NCBI GenBank assembly: GCA_016938815.1
Contig: JAFGTX010000413.1
Span: 1-37,927 of the forward strand
Length of the DNA stretch: 37,927 nt
Source of the DNA: Clostridia bacterium
GTDB lineage: Bacteria > Bacillota > Clostridia > Peptostreptococcales > Acidaminobacteraceae
Reading direction: 5' to 3'
Made by a program: the position numbers and the translations under genes. The notes under the pieces were generated by a model. That model made no database searches. It saw only the letters and a program-made list of their open reading frames with translations, and had not been told where the DNA came from. Positions 36,060-37,927 of this stretch are shown here, piece by piece (the stretch's first letter is position 1; each line of letters begins with the position of its first letter).

Positions 36060-37927
36060 ATGGGTTTTTTAGAAAAGATATTAGGTGATCCGAACAAAAA
36101 AGAAGTCAAGAAAATCGAGAGAATCGTGGATCAGATTGAAGCACTGGATGGAGAGATGCAAGCCTTGTCTGACGAGGCTCTTAAGCAAAAAACAGAGGAA
36201 TTCAAGAAGCGTTTATCTGAAGGCGAAACAGTGGATGATATTTTGGTAGAGGCTTTTGCCGTAGCAAGAGAAGCTGGTGTAAGAACTTTAGGCTTAAAGG
36301 CTTACCGTGTTCAATTGATCGGCGGTATTGTACTCCACCAAGGCCGTATTACAGAGATGAAAACTGGTGAAGGTAAAACCTTGACGGCAACTTTCCCACT
36401 TTATTTGAATGCCCTTGAAGGCAGAGGGGCCCACCTTGTCACTGTCAACGACTACTTGGCAAAACGTGACAAGGAGTGGATGTCAAAGCTTTATAACTTC
36501 CTTGGCTTATCCGTAGGTTGTATCATCAACGGCGTTAGGGGTCAAGAACGTGTTGATGCCTATAGAGCAGATATCACTTACGGCACCAACAATGAATTTG
36601 GTTTTGACTACTTGCGTGACAACATGGTGGTACAGGAAGCCAACATGGTTCAAAGAAAACCCCACTATGCCATTGTCGATGAGGTGGACAGTATCTTGAT
36701 CGACGAGGCGAGAACGCCACTGATCATTTCGGGTGAAGGCGCTAAGTCGACAGACCTTTACAGCATCGCTAATACGTTTGTAAGAACATTGAAGGCAGAA
36801 GTGGATTACACCATAGATGAAAAAGCCAAATCGGCTGTTCTTACAGATGACAGCGGTGTGGTTCGCGCAGAAAGATTTTTCAGCATCGAAAACTTAAGTG
36901 ATCCAGAGCATATGGAGATCAGTCACCACATCAATAATGCCTTGAAAGCCAATACATTGATGAAGAGAGACGTGGATTATGTCGTTAAAGATGGCGAAAT
37001 CCTAATTGTCGACGAGTTCACGGGCCGTCTTATGTTCGGTCGTCGTTACTCTAATGGCTTGCACCAAGCGATTGAAGCCAAAGAAGGCTTAGAGGTTCGA
37101 AAAGAGTCTCAGACGCTAGCGACCATTACGTTGCAAAACTACTTCAGAATGTACACAAAACTATCAGGCATGACAGGTACAGCTAAGACGGAAGAAGATG
37201 AGTTCAGACATATCTATAACATGGATGTTGTCGCTATTCCAACCAATAGACCAATTGCACGTCAAGATTTACCGGACTCTATCTACAAGTCGTTGGAAGG
37301 TAAATTCAGAGCGGTGCTGAAGGATATCGTAGAACGTCATGCGACGGGACAACCGATTTTGGTAGGTACTATTGCCATCGAGACATCGGAATACATTTCT
37401 CAACTCTTGAAGCGTCAAGGTATCAAGCATGAAGTGCTTAATGCCAAGCAGCATGAGCGTGAGGCGGAAATCGTTGCACAGGCAGGTCGTTTTGGCGCTG
37501 TAACGATCGCAACCAACATGGCTGGTAGAGGTACGGATATCGTTCTGGGCGGTAACCCAGACTTTATGGCGAAACACGAATTGATCAAAAAAGGTTATAC
37601 AGAAGATCAGATTTACAGTGTCGTTAGTCCATTGGAATCAGATGATCCGGAAATATTAGAAGGACGCGAACTTTACAACAAATATTACACTGAATTCAAG
37701 GTGATTACCGATGCAGAGGCGGAGAAGGTAAGAGATGCAGGAGGTCTTCATATCATTGGTACAGAACGTCATGAATCTAGACGTATTGATAACCAGTTAC
37801 GAGGCCGTTCCGGTCGTCAGGGTGACCCGGGTTCCAGCCAATTTTACATCTCTTTTGATGACGATTTGATGCGCCTTTTCAGTAGTGACCGTGTAAAAGA
37901 GATGGTCAGCAAATTAGGTATGGATGA
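36060..37927 (+). CDS. secA: preprotein translocase subunit SecA, truncated by the window end
   Basis: [120 protein letters not shown]. Open to the last base. Confidence 0.98.
   Translation, partial: MGFLEKILGDPNKKEVKKIERIVDQIEALDGEMQALSDEALKQKTEEFKKRLSEGETVDDILVEAFAVAREAGVRTLGLKAYRVQLIGGIVLHQGRITEMKTGEGKTLTATFPLYLNALEGRGAHLVTVNDYLAKRDKEWMSKLYNFLGLSVGCIINGVRGQERVDAYRADITYGTNNEFGFDYLRDNMVVQEANMVQRKPHYAIVDEVDSILIDEARTPLIISGEGAKSTDLYSIANTFVRTLKAEVDYTIDEKAKSAVLTDDSGVVRAERFFSIENLSDPEHMEISHHINNALKANTLMKRDVDYVVKDGEILIVDEFTGRLMFGRRYSNGLHQAIEAKEGLEVRKESQTLATITLQNYFRMYTKLSGMTGTAKTEEDEFRHIYNMDVVAIPTNRPIARQDLPDSIYKSLEGKFRAVLKDIVERHATGQPILVGTIAIETSEYISQLLKRQGIKHEVLNAKQHEREAEIVAQAGRFGAVTIATNMAGRGTDIVLGGNPDFMAKHELIKKGYTEDQIYSVVSPLESDDPEILEGRELYNKYYTEFKVITDAEAEKVRDAGGLHIIGTERHESRRIDNQLRGRSGRQGDPGSSQFYISFDDDLMRLFSSDRVKEMVSKLGMD

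Noticed and set aside
1-37927. Mobile elements, tRNA, rRNA or CRISPR arrays
   Set aside because: No transposase, integrase, tRNA cloverleaf, rRNA-like segment or spaced short-repeat array was recognised by eye; a tool-based scan would be needed to exclude small ones.

Overview
The window is a chromosomal segment from a low-to-mid GC Gram-positive (Clostridia-like) motile bacterium. Its core matches the B. subtilis order comF - yvyF - flgM - flgN - flgK - flgL - (DUF6470) - fliW - csrA - hag/fliC - fliD - fliT/fliS - flaG - hpf - secA. Upstream are an AEC transporter, a secreted phosphodiester glycosidase-like protein, a SAM-I riboswitch with metK, and recD2. Between fliC and fliD lies a tightly coupled glycan island: an unknown ORF, a Maf/DUF115 glycosyltransferase, two hexapeptide acyltransferases, an SpsF-like cytidylyltransferase, a NeuB-type synthase, a GT2-NeuA-like fusion, a UDP-sugar dehydrogenase and a UDP-sugar epimerase. 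Downstream, a probable tandem glycine riboswitch precedes an APC-family permease. The most notable observations are: (1) a giant FlgL (1155 aa) with about six or seven tandem ~115-aa modules; (2) a flgM leader in which the sigma-28 -10 element is also the 5' arm of a terminator-like hairpin that would sequester the flgM ribosome-binding site, so only read-through transcripts could form it; (3) a GT2 fused to a CMP-sugar-synthetase-like domain; (4) a CsrA-type GGA hairpin in the fliC leader. All calls come from reading the sequence and supplied translations; no database search was run.
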